Source: Gnetum montanum
Lineage: Eukaryota; Streptophyta; Gnetopsida; Gnetales; Gnetaceae
DNA: 64,000 bases
Assembly: GCA_015680685.1 (NCBI GenBank)
Contig: MNCI01002303.1
Coordinates: 220,507-284,506 of the forward strand
Direction of reading: 5' to 3'
A model generated the notes under the pieces. The model worked only from the letters and a program-made list of their open reading frames with translations, had not been told where the DNA came from and searched no databases. Each line of letters begins with the position of its first letter. The first letter of the stretch is position 1. The position numbers and the translations under genes were made by a program. Positions 21,701 through 34,800 of the stretch are shown here, piece after piece.

Positions 21701-23226
21701 TGAAACACCACAAAATTTTGAGCTTAGTACTTTTCCAACAAGAATCGGGCCAAGTCATGATGCTCCCCAGCACGACTAAAGCTTGAGGGCCCCACAGACA
21801 ACTTCAAGAAGAGTCAAACTCAACAAGGGGCAGTTTCCTAGGACCTGCAGATGACCATGGCAACATCTGCTATCAAACATGGCAACTTTGGAGCTCAAGA
21901 TACTTAGTCTTCACTAAGTATGAATTCACAGTATATACGCCCAGTGTATACGCCCAAGTATGCATTCACAACGTATACGCCCAAGTATGCAGTCATAGCG
22001 TATACGCCCAACATACACGTCTCACATGTACGCTCAGCATGTATGACTGATGTATATGCCCAGAATGCAATCCCCAAAAAAGGCATGGAAACATCACTTC
22101 AGAGCAAGATTTGGTACAAGGCATCAACTCACATGAACAGAGCAATCATCAGGTGTTGACATCATGCATTCTGGAGTTTATACGCTGAGTATGCAACGCA
22201 TACGCCCAGCAGATGCAACATAAACACCCAGCGTATACGCTCAGCATATACGCCCAGCAGATGTAGCGTGTACGCCCAGCATGTACAAAATGTACAATTG
22301 GTGTGCAAGACAATGTACACCAACCAAAGCTCTCCAAAATCATGTCAGATCAGGGTCAATCAAGCTGAACATCTGTAGGCAGCATTCTCATGGCATCCAA
22401 ATTCAAATATGAAGGCTAAACGACTTCTTTGGTTTTGATCAAGTCTGTACACCGAGGTCATACGTCTGATGTATATACGCTAGCGTATAGCAGTATACGC
22501 TGGCATACAGCGGTATACGCTGGTGTGTAGCACATTGTACACTTGTAAAATCTCATTCTTTTGCACCCGGTCAATGCGCCACGTGTCACCCGACCTGAGA
22601 GTTCAGCGCTCCACAACCACTCATCCCCTCCCAGACCCGTGTCTAGCATCAAACCTCATATAAAAATCCGAATTTTTCACTAGATCAAGGTTGGCAATTT
22701 TGAGCAAACCAGAGACAAAAAGAGACACTAAGAAACAAGAGAAAAAAACCCTGTACGCTGGACCTTGACCCTGCACGCTGAGCATCCAACCTTTACGTTG
22801 TGCTTGCAGTTAAACCCAGCACACAATCATCCCTGCATCCACTGAGGCTATTCATCTGCCTTGTGTCAGAGTCACAACTACGTTAGACCGGTGCATTGTA
22901 GCTTTCATTCAGCAATAATATTGCTACATTTCTTTGCTAAAATCTGTTACAGTTTTTCATTCATTGTTGTATGTTTACTGCTTATGATCCTATACGTTTA
23001 CGCTCCATTTTGCATTCGTTATGCCATTTACGTATAACCCAGCGTACAGTATATCGGTGTAAGTTCAGGGAAATCCTTGCTTGATCCGCGTGTGGACCAC
23101 TCAAGGTACTCTGCCTTCGTTAATTCTAGCTTGCCCTCAAGCGAAGGTAGGGTCTTCTGTACTTGTCCGGGGATCTCCTGGTTTCTGTTTCATTCCAGCA
23201 GAAGACCGACGATTTCAGACAGTACA
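21701..23226 (+). repeat. 3' LTR of element A
   Basis: This LTR is homologous to 4770-6233 throughout. TG starts at 21701 and ACA ends at 23226, followed by the ACTTT duplication. It has more copies of the GTATACGC repeat than the 5' LTR. A TATA box is at 22659-22666. Confidence 0.95.
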
Positions 23227-23424
23227 ACTTTGTTTATAGAACATGCACTATTTAGGTTTAGGTGAATATCACTAATATCATTGTATGAACCTAAAGGTCA
23301 ATATCATTCCCACTATACATAAAAATTATAAAAGCATACTAATAATTTCATTTATTTTTTTTGCAAAATTTCTTCTTTTTCTCGCAAGCTCAAAGATACC
23401 AAACCATCAGTCCCACAAAAATTC

Positions 23425-24960
23425 AAGGTGGTATACACTCATCCAGATGAGTTTGTACCAAATTTTATCTTCATCCTACATCAAGGTGAACAAATGCAAT
23501 GGCATGGTATGTAGGGCAATGTCGTCTTGCCTCCTGATTGATCTGTGCCTGGGATGTTATTCAAAACCCTTAATAAGTTGATTATAGTAGACCTTCATGA
23601 AGAATACATTCTAGGTGGCTACGACACTTAGAACTACTATCCCAATGAAATACAATGTAAATGAGATCAATGTTAGAAGAAACTCCATGAAGCTACAAAG
23701 GGAAAACATTACACTAACCCCTTGTTCCTACTAGATTAAGAGGACAATGAAGATCCTCCTTTGGAAGGTTCTCAACATGAAGATTCCCCACCCCCTGCTA
23801 CTAATGGCGAGGGTGTGAACCTGATCCTATGATTGACTATTCATAAACTAGGTTTAGGAGAGACTGATAGCCAAGGTAGGGACTCGGGTAAACATCGTAA
23901 CAATAAGGGATCTAAGGATGTTGATCATAATAAGCGTAAGAGTGATGGTGGACACTATAGTGGCAGTGGCAGTCCACCTTCCTCTTCATCTAATTTTAAA
24001 CATTCCTCTTCATCTAATAGTTCTAATGGAAACCACTATCGAAACAACCATGATGAAGGTGATCAATAAAATAACAATGATTGTGAAGGCCACCAAAATC
24101 AAAGGGGTGGCTAAAACCATCATCAACGTCATCAATGCAGCGATGATGATAAACCTTTATTAGCAACTCATAGTATGCTCAACATTATAGAGGTAATAAA
24201 AATCCCAACCAAGCATATGTAGGATAGTCGGATCAAGCTTCTAGACATGAACAATATTCCAAGATTTAAGGGGGATACAATTCTGATCCACAGACACATC
24301 TACAAGATTTTCCTAAGGACACTCATTAAGGAAGCTAAAAGTTGGTATTGGTCCTTAGAGTTAGAATCTATCCATAGATGGAGTACCATGTTAAAATTAT
24401 TTAATGATAAATACCAAATGTACTCCATAGCTTCTAATATGAGAAAGCAAATATAAGGCTGGAAACAAGGAGCACATGAACCCTTGGATGCTACCATGGA
24501 CCAATACTATTCACTCTTGCACTGATGCCCTAGTCATGGTTATTCTTAGAGGGAACAACTTCGTCACATCATAGATCAGCTCAGAGCAGAAACAAGAAGA
24601 ACCCTTTCGGTGTATGCCCAAGGAAGATTATCTAAATTAAGAGCTCATAGGATTCAAAGGTTAATTGAGTAGGTAGCAAAAGAAGAAGGTGAGCTACGAA
24701 AAAGGGAAAGTGTTGAAGAGTATAACAGGGATCCTTCCATTAAAAAATAAGAGATTCAATTTTGTGACGAGGAGGAGTCGTCACTTGATGAAGTGGTGAA
24801 CAAAAAGATGTTTCCCATCCAAAAATATATTTTTGATATTTTAACCAAGGTTGACAAGTTATGGGACTCTTTGGATGAAAAATTTCATAACTACTTTGAA
24901 GATTGCTGAAGAATCCAAAGAGCAAAATAGTGATCGTAATTGCAGGAGGTGAAAAGAAGC
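23425..24960 (+). pseudogene. Element B gag
   Basis: Broken frames match element C gag along the full length: 'VVYTHPDEFVPNFIFILHQG' at the start, a Ser/Asn/His-rich middle (23833-24069), then 'MNNIPRFKGDT' and 'KEAKSWYWSLELESIHRWST' followed by MLKLFNDKYQMYS (capsid W-Y patch). The end contains 'EQLRHIIDQLRAETRRTLSV'. There are many stops of the C-to-T type. The B and C copies together define a shared gag of about 550 or more codons. Confidence 0.75.
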
Positions 24961-25079
24961 TAAACATGCCTACCAACGAGGTAAGAGCAAAGTTGCTATA
25001 GTAGAGGAAGTTGTGGAGTTTGACTCTAATGATGAAACTCAATGTGACATATGTCAATATGAACATCCAAATGGATGTT

Positions 25080-26330
25080 ATTATAATTTCTTAGATAGTT
25101 ATAGTGGTTGTAATCAAATCCAAATTACGTTAGAAGACCAGGCCAAGATAACATTCATGAGTCCTTGGGAGACTTTTACATACTGTAAGCTACCATTTGG
25201 CCTATGCAATGCCCCTGCAACATTTCAATGCTTGGTCCTTAGTATCTTTCAACAACAAATAAGTAGTGGTGTTGAAGTTTTCATGGATGAATTTTCCACC
25301 TACGGAGCCACATTTGAGCAAGCCTTGGACAAAGTTGAGCAAGTACTGAAGAGATGTGTTGAGATGAACTTACGGCTCAATTGGCAAAAGAGTCATCTCA
25401 TGGTCTAAGAAGGCATTATGCTAAGGCACCGAATTTCATAGAAAGGGATTGAGGTAGACCCAGAAAAGATAAGGGTCATCCAAGGAATAACATGTCAACT
25501 AGAGACTATTAATGATGTTCAGTCATTCCTTGGACACACTAGTTACTAACGGCACTTTATCAAGAATTTCTCTAGGATTGGTAAACCATTTATTGAACTT
25601 ACAAAGAAAGATGCACTATTCATTCAGACCAAAGAATGTGAAAACGCATTTCAACAATTAAAAGAGAAACCTGTAGAAACACCAATCCTATGAGAACCAA
25701 ATTTGTCTAAACCATTCCATATCATGACAAATGCATTTAACTATGCTTTGGGAGCTATGCTCACACAGATGGATGATAAGAAACATCCATATTATATCCA
25801 CTACATGAGTTGAAGCATTGTGGGAGCATAGTTAAATTACACCACCACGGAAAAAGAATTGATGATAGTGGTGTATGTGCTAGAAAAGTTTAGACAGTAT
25901 GTGCTAGGCTACAAAGTATTTGTACATACAAACCACAATGTAATTCGCTTCCTTATGAATAAGTCGACAGTAAGCCCTCGTGTTATACGGTGGGTTGTCA
26001 TCTTGTAGGAACTTGATATTACTATGGTAGATTGAAAAGGGATCAAAAATGTGATCGTTAACCATCTTTCTTGCTTAAGATGGGATAACAAACAGGAGGA
26101 AAGCTTGCTCTCTAATTATTTTCTAGACGAACTCCTCTTTACTGGAGCAATAAATGAACAAACACCTAAAAAGCAATATGGTATAATGACATCCTCACAT
26201 ATCTTCTTACTCAAGAGATGCCACAAGACTTGGATTTTAGGAAAAACCAACAATTTCTACATCAGGTCAAATACTTCATGGAAATTAATGGACTTCTTTA
26301 CAAGGTGTGTGTTGATGGCTTGATCCGTTA
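25080..26330 (+). pseudogene. Element B reverse transcriptase (N-truncated) and RNase H
   Basis: RT starts abruptly at motif A ('FLDSYSGCNQIQITLEDQAK'), has 'KLPFGLCNAPATFQ', and a catalytic box of FMDE where the family has YMDD. The palm end is 'FLGHTSYxRHFIKNFSRIGK'. RNase H retains 'TTEKELMIVVYVLEKFRQYV' but 'HTNHNVIRFL' has Asn where the catalytic Asp of HTDH should be. Upstream RT motifs are deleted. This copy was inactivated by several independent changes. Confidence 0.85.
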
Positions 26331-27430
26331 GTGTGTCCTTGACAAAGATCAACTATGTGTTCTCCAAGATGCTCATGAAGGACCTTGTGGAGGCCACTAT
26401 ACAAGGAGATGCATGGCCATAAAAATCTTGATGGCAGGATACTATTGGCCCATAATCTTTAGGGATGCCCACCAATTTGTCAAGTCTTGTGAACATTGTC
26501 AACATGACAGGGGGATGAGTGCTCATATGGAAGGTCCTCAACAATGTATTCAACCACTAGAACCTTTCGACATATGGGGCATTGACTTCATGGGTCCCAT
26601 CACATCCATGTCTAATGAGAAAGCATATATTATAGTAGTAGTTAACTATTGCACAAAATGGGCTGAAGAAGCAACCGTTATAGATTGCACATCATCCACT
26701 ATCGCTAGATTTATACAATAACATATCGTAAATAGGTTTGGGGTGTTTTGTTCACTAATTTCTAATAATGAAACTCATTTCACAAGTACAACATTTAGAA
26801 ATTTAATGTAACACTTGGGGGTAGAACATAAATTAACAACACCTTACCACCCCCAAGCCAATGGTCAAGCAGAGATAACCAATCGAGAGATTACAAAAAT
26901 ATTAATGTGAACCATTAGCAAATATAGAAAGGATTAAAGCACAACACTTAATGATGCTCTTTAGGCTTATCGATCAACTTGGAAACTTCCTATTGGATGT
27001 TCTCCCTATGAGTTAGTGTATGGAAAACTTCCAACACTCCTAATTCAATCTGAGCTCTGTATACTTTCAACAACTTGTGAACTAAACCTTGACCTAAGTG
27101 TAGCATAAAATGAGAGATTAATCAATCTAAATGTGCTAGACAAAAATCGCTTAGTGGCCCTATCTTTGAATGAGGTGGACAAGGCATTCAACAAGCAATG
27201 CCATGACCTTAAAATTAGGAAAGTAAGGTTTCAACCAAGAGATAAGGTCCTCTACTAGAACCCCACACATGTACCTCAAAAGGAAAAATTTCAAACATTG
27301 TGAGAGGGATGTTATATAATTGATCAAACCTTTTCCTCTAGGACCATGATAATTTACAAACTTGATAGCCCAAATAAAAAGTAGTTGGCCAATATCCAAC
27401 AAATTAAACCTTTCCTAGAACTAAGATTGG
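26331..27430 (+). pseudogene. Element B integrase
   Basis: The zinc-binding region is intact in the residues that matter ('HEGPCGGHYTRRCMAIKILM', 'CEHCQHDRG'). The core has 'FDIWGIDFMGPITSMSNEKA' (first Asp), 'SLISNNETHF' (second Asp changed to Asn) and '[17 protein letters not shown]' (Glu kept). Six or more stops. It ends near 'LANIQQIKPFL' without a chromodomain. Confidence 0.85.
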
Positions 27431-28860
27431 CCAGTGTAAATACCACCTCACCTGATGGACACCCATGTTCTATTTTTCAAATCTCCTCCTTCCAACTCAG
27501 TTTTGGGGGAGATTTCCATCCATGCTGACCATTACCATGGCCTCTCAGTTTTTCTACCCTTTTTTTCACATTTTTTATTTTACAAATTTTTTATTTTTCA
27601 ATTTTATTTTAATTTTATTTTTTGTACATTTAAATTTTCTTGATTATTTTACACTTTCTTATATATTTTTACTTTATTTTGTTTCTTATGTTTTTTTTTT
27701 TTGATTAAGTGTGATATTTTCTCATTTTAGCTAATAAATCTCCTTTATTTTCATAGGACACAATGCTACTATTGTTGCTTACTAAGGATGGTTTGTGCTT
27801 AATGTGTGATTGTTGATGTTTGGTTTCTATTTTTGAATTCTAATGTCTGACGACTTTAACATGGTTTACTTTTCATGGGACAAGCAATGAGTCCACGTCA
27901 TCCACCCATCCAAAGAACTCTATGGTTTTCCTTATTCTGGGAATTTGAGATCCCTTTTTCATTAAAGAAACTTTTAATCAATTAGTGACCTTGATAGTTA
28001 TGGAATTAGAAAGGATCCAAAGGTTTGTAAATGGTGTGACTTCAAGGGGACTCAATACTCTTTGTACTCTTCTTCTTGCTTGAGTGCTTGAGTGTTTTTT
28101 CATGGACTTCTTACCATTCAATACCACCTAATGATAGGAACACAAATAATGTCGTTGCATGGTGTGGTTCCCATCATTCAAAAAAATAAAAAACAAAAAA
28201 ACAATGGGAATTCAAAGCACACCCCTTCAATAAGAATAAGTACTCGCATGGTGTGGTTCCCATTTCAAAAAAAAATGATAGGAATTCAAAGCACACCCCT
28301 TGAACAAATAAAAGGGCTACAAGCACTATTTATGGGACTTGAAAGACATACACTTATGATTGAAGGTCCCCTCTAACTAAGGCCCTCTCTTTCTCACTTC
28401 CTACTTCTCTCTCCTCTTTGTGGAATGGTGGTTGTCTTGCAAGGACACCCTTCTATCTCGAGTGGGTGGATCGGTCTTAGAGTGGTGATGCAAAGTCACT
28501 GAAAGTAGATGGTTTTGGTCTAGACTGAGGATGGAACTTCTTGGGTCATTTTAACCACAATTCCACAAGGGACTTCTTATGACCTTAATTTGGAACTCCA
28601 TTCCGCTTTCTCTATCATCCATCCATGCTACCATAACTCACTTCACTGTTGGGTTCTATGGTATGTTGTATGTCTTAGTCTAACGTATTGGGATTCTTGA
28701 GTGGATTCTTTTGGGTTGGTCCTTAACTTGTCATGATCATTAAATCGACTATGGGGCCTACGGACTCCTTAGTTGAGGTTATGCAAGGGCAAAAAGGGCC
28801 TAAGCGTGCTATGGGAAGGACCCACTTACATAGCTTTTGGCTTCACTAATTTAAGTTCCT
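27430..28860 (+). other. 3' untranslated region of element B
   Basis: It begins with a 'ttttgggggagattt' purine tract shared with element C, then a T-rich 150-bp block (27550-27710; its hydrophobic open frames are composition artefacts). Two copies of a segment with 'gtggttcccatttcaaaaaa' and 'gaattcaaagcacacccctt' (about 28150-28225 and 28236-28305) look like a short tandem duplication. No coding evidence for an envelope-like gene. Confidence 0.55.
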
Positions 28861-29084
28861 TCCCTTTGACATTGCTACTATCTTATATTTTGTATTTTCC
28901 ATTTTGTAAATCACTTAGTACTCAATCTTTCATTGCATTCATCCATTAAATCAAAATTTCTCCATTTTTCCAAATTTATGAACTTCAATGCCCTCTTCTC
29001 ATGATTTCATACTATTCTTGGTCTTCTAAGCTTTCATTTGACCCTAATTTCATCAAAAAATTACCTTGTATTTTGAAAGTTTGA

Positions 29085-29400
29085 CCAAAGTCAATGGTGG
29101 TCAACAGCTACATTGTCAAGGCCTCATCAATGCAGCAAACCTCATCGATGAGGCCCCGTCGTCAAGGCCTAGTTGACACAATACAAAAATACTATATATA
29201 CCACCGAACACTTAGGAATTTTTTGTCGTAGGAATTTTTTGTCATTTACTCATAATACATGGGAACTTTTTGCAATTTTTCAGAGCCCAAAACCTTCCAG
29301 AGTCCATAACTTTCAAACTGTTTGTCCAAATCACTCCATTTTTCAATCCTGCACTTACTAGAGGTAAGATCTTTATCATGGACACCACAAACCTTAAGGT
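29085..29400 (+). repeat. LTR-like fragment, possible remnant of element B 3' LTR
   Basis: 'gctacattgtcaaggcctca' and 'atcgatgaggccccgtcg' match the U3 of the 5' LTR (4279-4335), and a TATA-like 'actatatatacc' follows at about 29191. Similarity is lost after roughly 100 bases, so the boundary and assignment are uncertain. Confidence 0.35.
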
Positions 29401-29670
29401 TTCCAATGCAATTTTTGAAAAAAATTTTAACTCTCCTAAGGGTTAGTAACTTTAATCATACATAAAGATCAACTTTTTCCAAGTTAACCCTTCCAACAAC
29501 CTCTGGGATGATTTATCAATGATAAGGCATAAATAAAAATAACAATTTAAGTTAATTAAATTAGCCATAATCACAATGTAGCCAAGTGTAACTACCCTCA
29601 AGAGTTAAGGTATCCCAATTCTTATAAGGTTACACAATGATTGCTAATTCGTGGTTCTATTATGATTATA

Positions 29671-31680
29671 GATGGCACCCAAACAAAAGCAATCACAGGA
29701 AGGAGAACCCTCACAACCACAGGAGAAACGACCCAGAGCTAGAAGGGTCCAATAAGAACAAGGCCAAGAACAACAAGAGGTAATCCATAGGACCTCTTCA
29801 TGAGAAGCCCGAAGTGAAATCTATTCGATAGATTCCAGAAGAAAAAGTGCCTATAAAACAATCTCAATAAGGAGAAGTGCCTAGACCTATGCCTAGGCTT
29901 GAGGTCACTCTAACTCAAGCCCTCGTAGACATCATCAAGTCCCAAGAGATCCAAAGATCAATTCTTCAAGAAATAAACTTTGGGCCATTTTGGGAGAAAG
30001 CTCCAGAGGATGTTAAAACATAATTGCAAACCTCTCCCATGTGGCCAATCATCAAAACCAATGAGGAATGGTACATGGGATAGACTTATCTCTTCTGGAA
30101 CAACCAAAGGCTAGGGTCCATTATAAAAATCAAGGATGTTCCAGTGTCCTATTCGGCAAAGGCCATTGCATAAGCACTGGGGTTGTCTGACATCGGAACA
30201 TAGTTAGCAAAAATATCAACAAAAGGTGACCCTGAGATGAAAAGGGAGTGGCCCCAATGATGCTACAGGGTGGACCGTAAGAAGTATGGTGCACTCACAC
30301 TAGTGGAGCGAATTTATTTCAAGATTTCCGCCTATCACCTCAATCCAACAGTAAGGCCAAGTAAGGTGACTACCTTCTTCACTCATGCATGCACTACTCT
30401 AAGCAAGAAATTTCCCATTAACCTTTCACAACTAATATATTTAGAAATTGAGAAGCATTTCAAGAAGAACAAACATGGAAGGAGGACCCTACCCTTTCCA
30501 TGCCTTCTAAGAAAATTTTTTAAGAAGGCAGGTATTGTTCACTATTCCAATGACACTCTCAAGCATAGTCCCTTGGCCTCATAGGCAAAAATCATGAAGG
30601 ACAAAACACCAGTAGCCATCCAAGAAGAGGAGCTACCACCACCACCATCCACTTAAAAAACAACATTGGAGGCTTGCGCAATTGTTGAGCATTTATGACA
30701 AATCCAAGAGTAGCTCTTGAGTGAACAAGAGCAGCACACAGGTACAAGTGGGGTAGATCCATCTGTGTATTGGCTAGCAATAAATCACCTTAATGAGGTG
30801 GCATGAATAGTTAGCCAGATGGAGAGAAGTGGTTCCATTTTCTCTACCTAAAGAATGCAACTGCCTTCGAGGTCAAATCCCAAGGCTTGAGAGGTGATAG
30901 TTCATTAGCAACACATCATTTATTCTCAGAAATCTTTGGGAATGCCACCACTTTCTCAATGAGGTTGGAGGAAGGTGAAGACGCAACTGTCTTGATGATG
31001 CAGCACCAAGGGTAGGAAACAACAGCAAAAGTGGTTGCTGACCATGTGGCCAAAGCACTGAATGCACCTATGGCATCTATATTAGAGGTATCGGCACTCC
31101 AAGATGTGTAGATGTCCGCAAGCAAGGTCAGCAGAAAATTGAACACAACCCAGCATGAAAAATTGCTGGAACGACTAGTAAGAACTAGGCAACCAACTCT
31201 GGATATCTTTGATCTTCCAAAGAACATCACTAAAACCTAGTTGAAGCTACTGAATGCAAGGGGCAAATGCATCATTCAAGAGGGACAACTAGAAATGGCC
31301 CAAGAGCAAAATCAATGCTTAGTCGCGGAGGTTGCTGAACTTCATGTCCAACTTGCAAAGCAAACAGTTCTTAGCNTTCTCTCCATCTGGCTAACTATTC
31401 ATGCCACCTCATTAAGGTGATTTNGTTCTTAGCCCAACAATGACAAGGGATGAAGCTATCAGACAGCTTTAAGAATGATTTCAAAAGGCTCAGGAGGAAG
31501 CAGTAATGACCATCTTCAAACAATCCATAGCAGAAGCTAAAACACATTCAATTAAAAAGGACTTGAATCAGATGTGCCAAGAAAATGAAGCATTGACCAC
31601 ACAAAATCAATTTAATATGCAAAAAATAACGGAAAATTTTGCAAAGCTTGAAGGAATTGGGCCTTGAAGACCAGTTCCTT
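29671..31680 (+). pseudogene. Decayed retroelement ORF: plant-transposon-protein-like domain plus coiled coil
   Basis: It starts MAPKQKQSQEGEPSQPQEKR, Gln-rich and basic. The middle (about 30060-30545) reads 'GSIIKIKDVPVSYSAKAIA', then 'ALTLVERIYFKISAYHLNPT' and 'RRTLPFPCLLRKFFKKAGI', a pattern seen in the plant-transposon-protein domain of retroelement gag-like ORFs. The C-terminal part (31230-31660) is a coiled coil ('QNQCLVAEVAELHVQLAKQT', 'KKDLNQMCQENEALTTQNQF'). In-frame stops are nearly all explained as CAA, CAG or CGA to stop. It contains an assembly artefact at 31376-31424. The element it belongs to is not defined. Confidence 0.5.
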
Positions 31681-31895
31681 GAATTCTCTTGCATCAAAGT
31701 TTAACCAGAAATAGTAAGAAAGGTTAAGTGCATATAGTGGTCTAATTAAAGGAAAGGTACGTTAAGCATGCAAAATTTTTATGAATTCCCGTTATTTTTT
31801 GCCTATTAAACTGAATTGTGCACTGGCTGTTTAGAATTTAATCAGAGCTAAAGTGTCATTGGGAACAACATTTAATAACGGTCTTATGTTTGCAG

Positions 31896-34800
31896 GTTCC
31901 TTGGAAATAATAGCTTATCAAGGGATCTTCCTTCCAATATCTCCTCATTGCTTTATGCAATGTAAGGGAACTCATTTTTTAGTTCTGTTGTATTGTGATG
32001 TATTCAATTTTATCATCTCACGGGTTGTATTTTGGTTTATAATGAAAAGGGCCTCAAGTTTTTACTATCCTATTATTTATTATGCATCTTTAAGATTAAG
32101 CTCAAGTCATTAGATTGTTGACAATTAAGAAAATTTATTTCTAGTCACATTATTATTTGTACAGTTTACACCATGTCCATTGTCGGAAGGACTTATGGAT
32201 TTATTTATATGATTTTTCTCACGGAATACCCTGCCGTTCCTCCTTAGCAATTATCTGAATGTTCAGGCAGGAAAGAAATAGAGATACTGTATCATTGTTA
32301 ATAGTTCATACCAACAAACAAATCTCCTAGGAAGAAGACAACTTATCAAGTTGCAATTATGCATAAGCAAAATCTTAATTGTATCACAATTTAATATCTG
32401 GGCACTATAAATCATTACTAAAAACTGTTGAGGAGAATCAAAGTGTAGTAAGAAGGTAACCCTGGACGCTTTCCTTTCTAAAAATTTGATGGTTGCACTC
32501 CATTAAATTTATTGTCACTTTCTGTTAAGGTTACAAAGTGAATGTTTTCTGTTGCATCACAATTTACATGTTAGATCCGTGAAATTAACACAATATCAAA
32601 AAGCTTTGCACTCTAAATTAGTCTCCATGCTTTGTGTATTGCTAGGTAAGATTGGAAGCATTTGTAAATTGGGAAAGTACTCTTATAGTTTTTATAAGCA
32701 AAAATAGAATAACAAGTATTGATCATTAAAGTTACAAATTTTGTCACTTATTCTATCTATTAGGTGCTTAAGTTTCTTCATTCAAGCAGTGAGGTATGTT
32801 CATTGGTTAAGGCTTGTCATTTGCATCCTAGAAGCCACATCTGTTTAATACAAAAATGATTTAAGTTTTAAAATTTCCAGTAAATTAAACAAGATCCAGT
32901 TCTAACATATCAATGTCATTGTTGATACTATTAGTGGATAGACCATGACACACAACATCAGATAAAATGCAGCTTTCGAATTTTTGAATATTTTATAAAT
33001 TTTTACAACTAGAATTCTGAATGATAAATTTTTCTAAAAGGCTACGAAAATGAGGCTATTCTGAAACTGAATAAATAGCCTATGACGAAAAACAAATGTC
33101 CATCTTCAGTTTTAATTGAATAATGTGTTAAAAGAGGATTCTTTGAGAGTGAGGGATCCATAACAGAATAATAAAACTGAAAAGAACACACTTAATTTGT
33201 TCTGTAGAAATAGAGAAATAAAAATATTTTTTTATTTTTTGAACAGGTAAAAAAACTATTTATTAAGAAGAAAATTTATATTTGGATTACAAATAGGAAT
33301 TCTTGGACTCTTAGACATCAACTAGGAACATGATTAAGGATATATTACATGTGCAGCCAATTTAGAAAAATAATAATTGTAAAAATGTTGATTGAAACAG
33401 ATAAGAAACTTTATGATAACAAAACCATTCCTATCTCAGCTCGTCAGCATTACCAATCTCAAAGTCTTCAACAATCAAACTAAATTTATTACATATGAAA
33501 TATAAATGATGTTCCTTGTTAAAGTCATATGAAATTCTGATTCTGTTTTCACCTTACATCAAATTAAGCTCAAAATATAAATGATACTCTTGTTTAAGAT
33601 TTTCAACAGCTTGAGATTGATCTTCTTGGGAAAAATGTGTTTTCATTTTATAATCTTGATGTATACTTATTTACAATATTTACAGATGTCACTTTCTTGT
33701 TATGTTTTATCGTGTCTGCAACTGATGATAGTTGACTAAGCACACGTTTGGCTATCCTGTTTTGCCAATACTTTGATCTGCATCAGATACTTGCCAGCAA
33801 TACATCCTATTCTTATCATTTGAATTTCAACTTTAACATTGATGGGCTTTGTTAATTCCGTGTTTGCTTTAAACCTTGGCTAGCTAAAACATGAAATTGC
33901 ACTTGTTATAAAATGTTAACTCTATAAATTTGGTAATATTCTTAGACCATCAGATTGTGTTAACATTTTGACATTTAGAGTAATTACCACTCTCTTAAAG
34001 CATAATCTGGATTTAAAAAGAATTATTGTATTGTAACTTGAACTATTTTAAATATACTGCAATGAAATTTTTAGTTATTTGGCATCATCCTCACTTTCAA
34101 TTTTTTTGACATTTCAAAGATCTCTCATACAATGAATTTTCAGGGTCTCTTCTAACATGGCTGAATAACCAAGATTTGGCAGTGTAAACAGAATGAAATG
34201 ATTTAGAACCAGAAAATTAATTCATTTGTTGGCTCAAAGTATGCTAACATGTTTGTAGAACAATAAAGAACTTCCATATTGTTTACTATTCATTGATATT
34301 TCAATTTTTTCAAAGCAAAAGGTGGCTTGGATGTTTTCGTTACTTCTAAAAAATGCTTTATCAAAAGTTTACAACTCTGGGTTAGCACTCAAATAAACAG
34401 AGCATTAACAGATATAGCATGGACACACCACTTAGGATTGCAAAATGGCATGGACAACATTCACATACCACAAAAACATTATAAAACTACTAACACTGGC
34501 TGCTCAGGGCATCAAAATGTTTTTAGGATTCACTACAATTAACCTCTAATAATTCACTATAAATTTTTGCTTTCCTTTTCAACTCTAAGGAGTAAGGATA
34601 GAAATACACTAACAACTAACAAGTGCATAAATGATCATAACAATAGGTTTATTCTAGCAATTACATGATATAATTCTAGGGGATACATTGCAAAACATTA
34701 TGGCCATCAAAAGAACTTATATTTCTCTATTTTAATGATCAAAACAATTATGTGACTTGCTAGGTTTTGAGTTTGTTTTACAAGTGATACCCATGGATGT

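Larger units (their letters stand above)
4765..23231 (+). mobile_element. Element A: nested Ty3/gypsy (Tat-like) LTR retrotransposon
   Basis: This is a complete, decayed element of about 18.5 kb. Target duplications ACTTT lie at 4765-4769 and 23227-23231; the LTRs are 4770-6233 and 21701-23226, starting TG and ending CA. The order is PBS, repeat-rich leader, gag, protease, a 5.6-kb segment with an antisense spliced gene, RT, RNase H, an archaeal-type second RNase H, integrase, 3' untranslated region, polypurine tract, LTR. The Tat assignment rests on the CxxxHxxxGHxTxxC gag knuckle, the second RNase H and the RT wording. In the first ~215 bases the two LTRs differ at about a dozen sites by eye, mostly transitions, so this is an old insertion. 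It lies inside element B. Confidence 0.93.
23232..28860 (+). mobile_element. Element B (Ty3/gypsy, Athila-like PBS), internal region resumed
   Basis: This continues the element whose 5' LTR and PBS lie left of element A. It holds decayed gag, then RT/RNase H and integrase, then a long 3' tail (27430-28860). The tail shares motifs with the 3' region of element C in opposite orientation: 'gggggagat', 'ttgcatggtgtggttcccat', 'gcctacggactcc'. Protease and the N-terminal half of RT are missing: the gag-end coding 'CDICQYEHPNGC' runs directly into RT motif A near 25080. No clear 3' LTR was found apart from a fragment near 29.1 kb. Confidence 0.8.

Noticed and set aside
27455-27704. Two hydrophobic ORFs after element B integrase, resembling an envelope-like membrane protein.
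   Set aside because: They come from a T-rich low-complexity block; no signal peptide plus ectodomain layout, and element C has only A/T repeats at this place.
29665-29690. 'tagatggcacccaaac' as a primer-binding site after an LTR end near 29670.
   Set aside because: No TG...CA LTR boundary is present, and ATG at 29671 opens a reading frame, so the resemblance to a TGGCACC PBS is probably chance.
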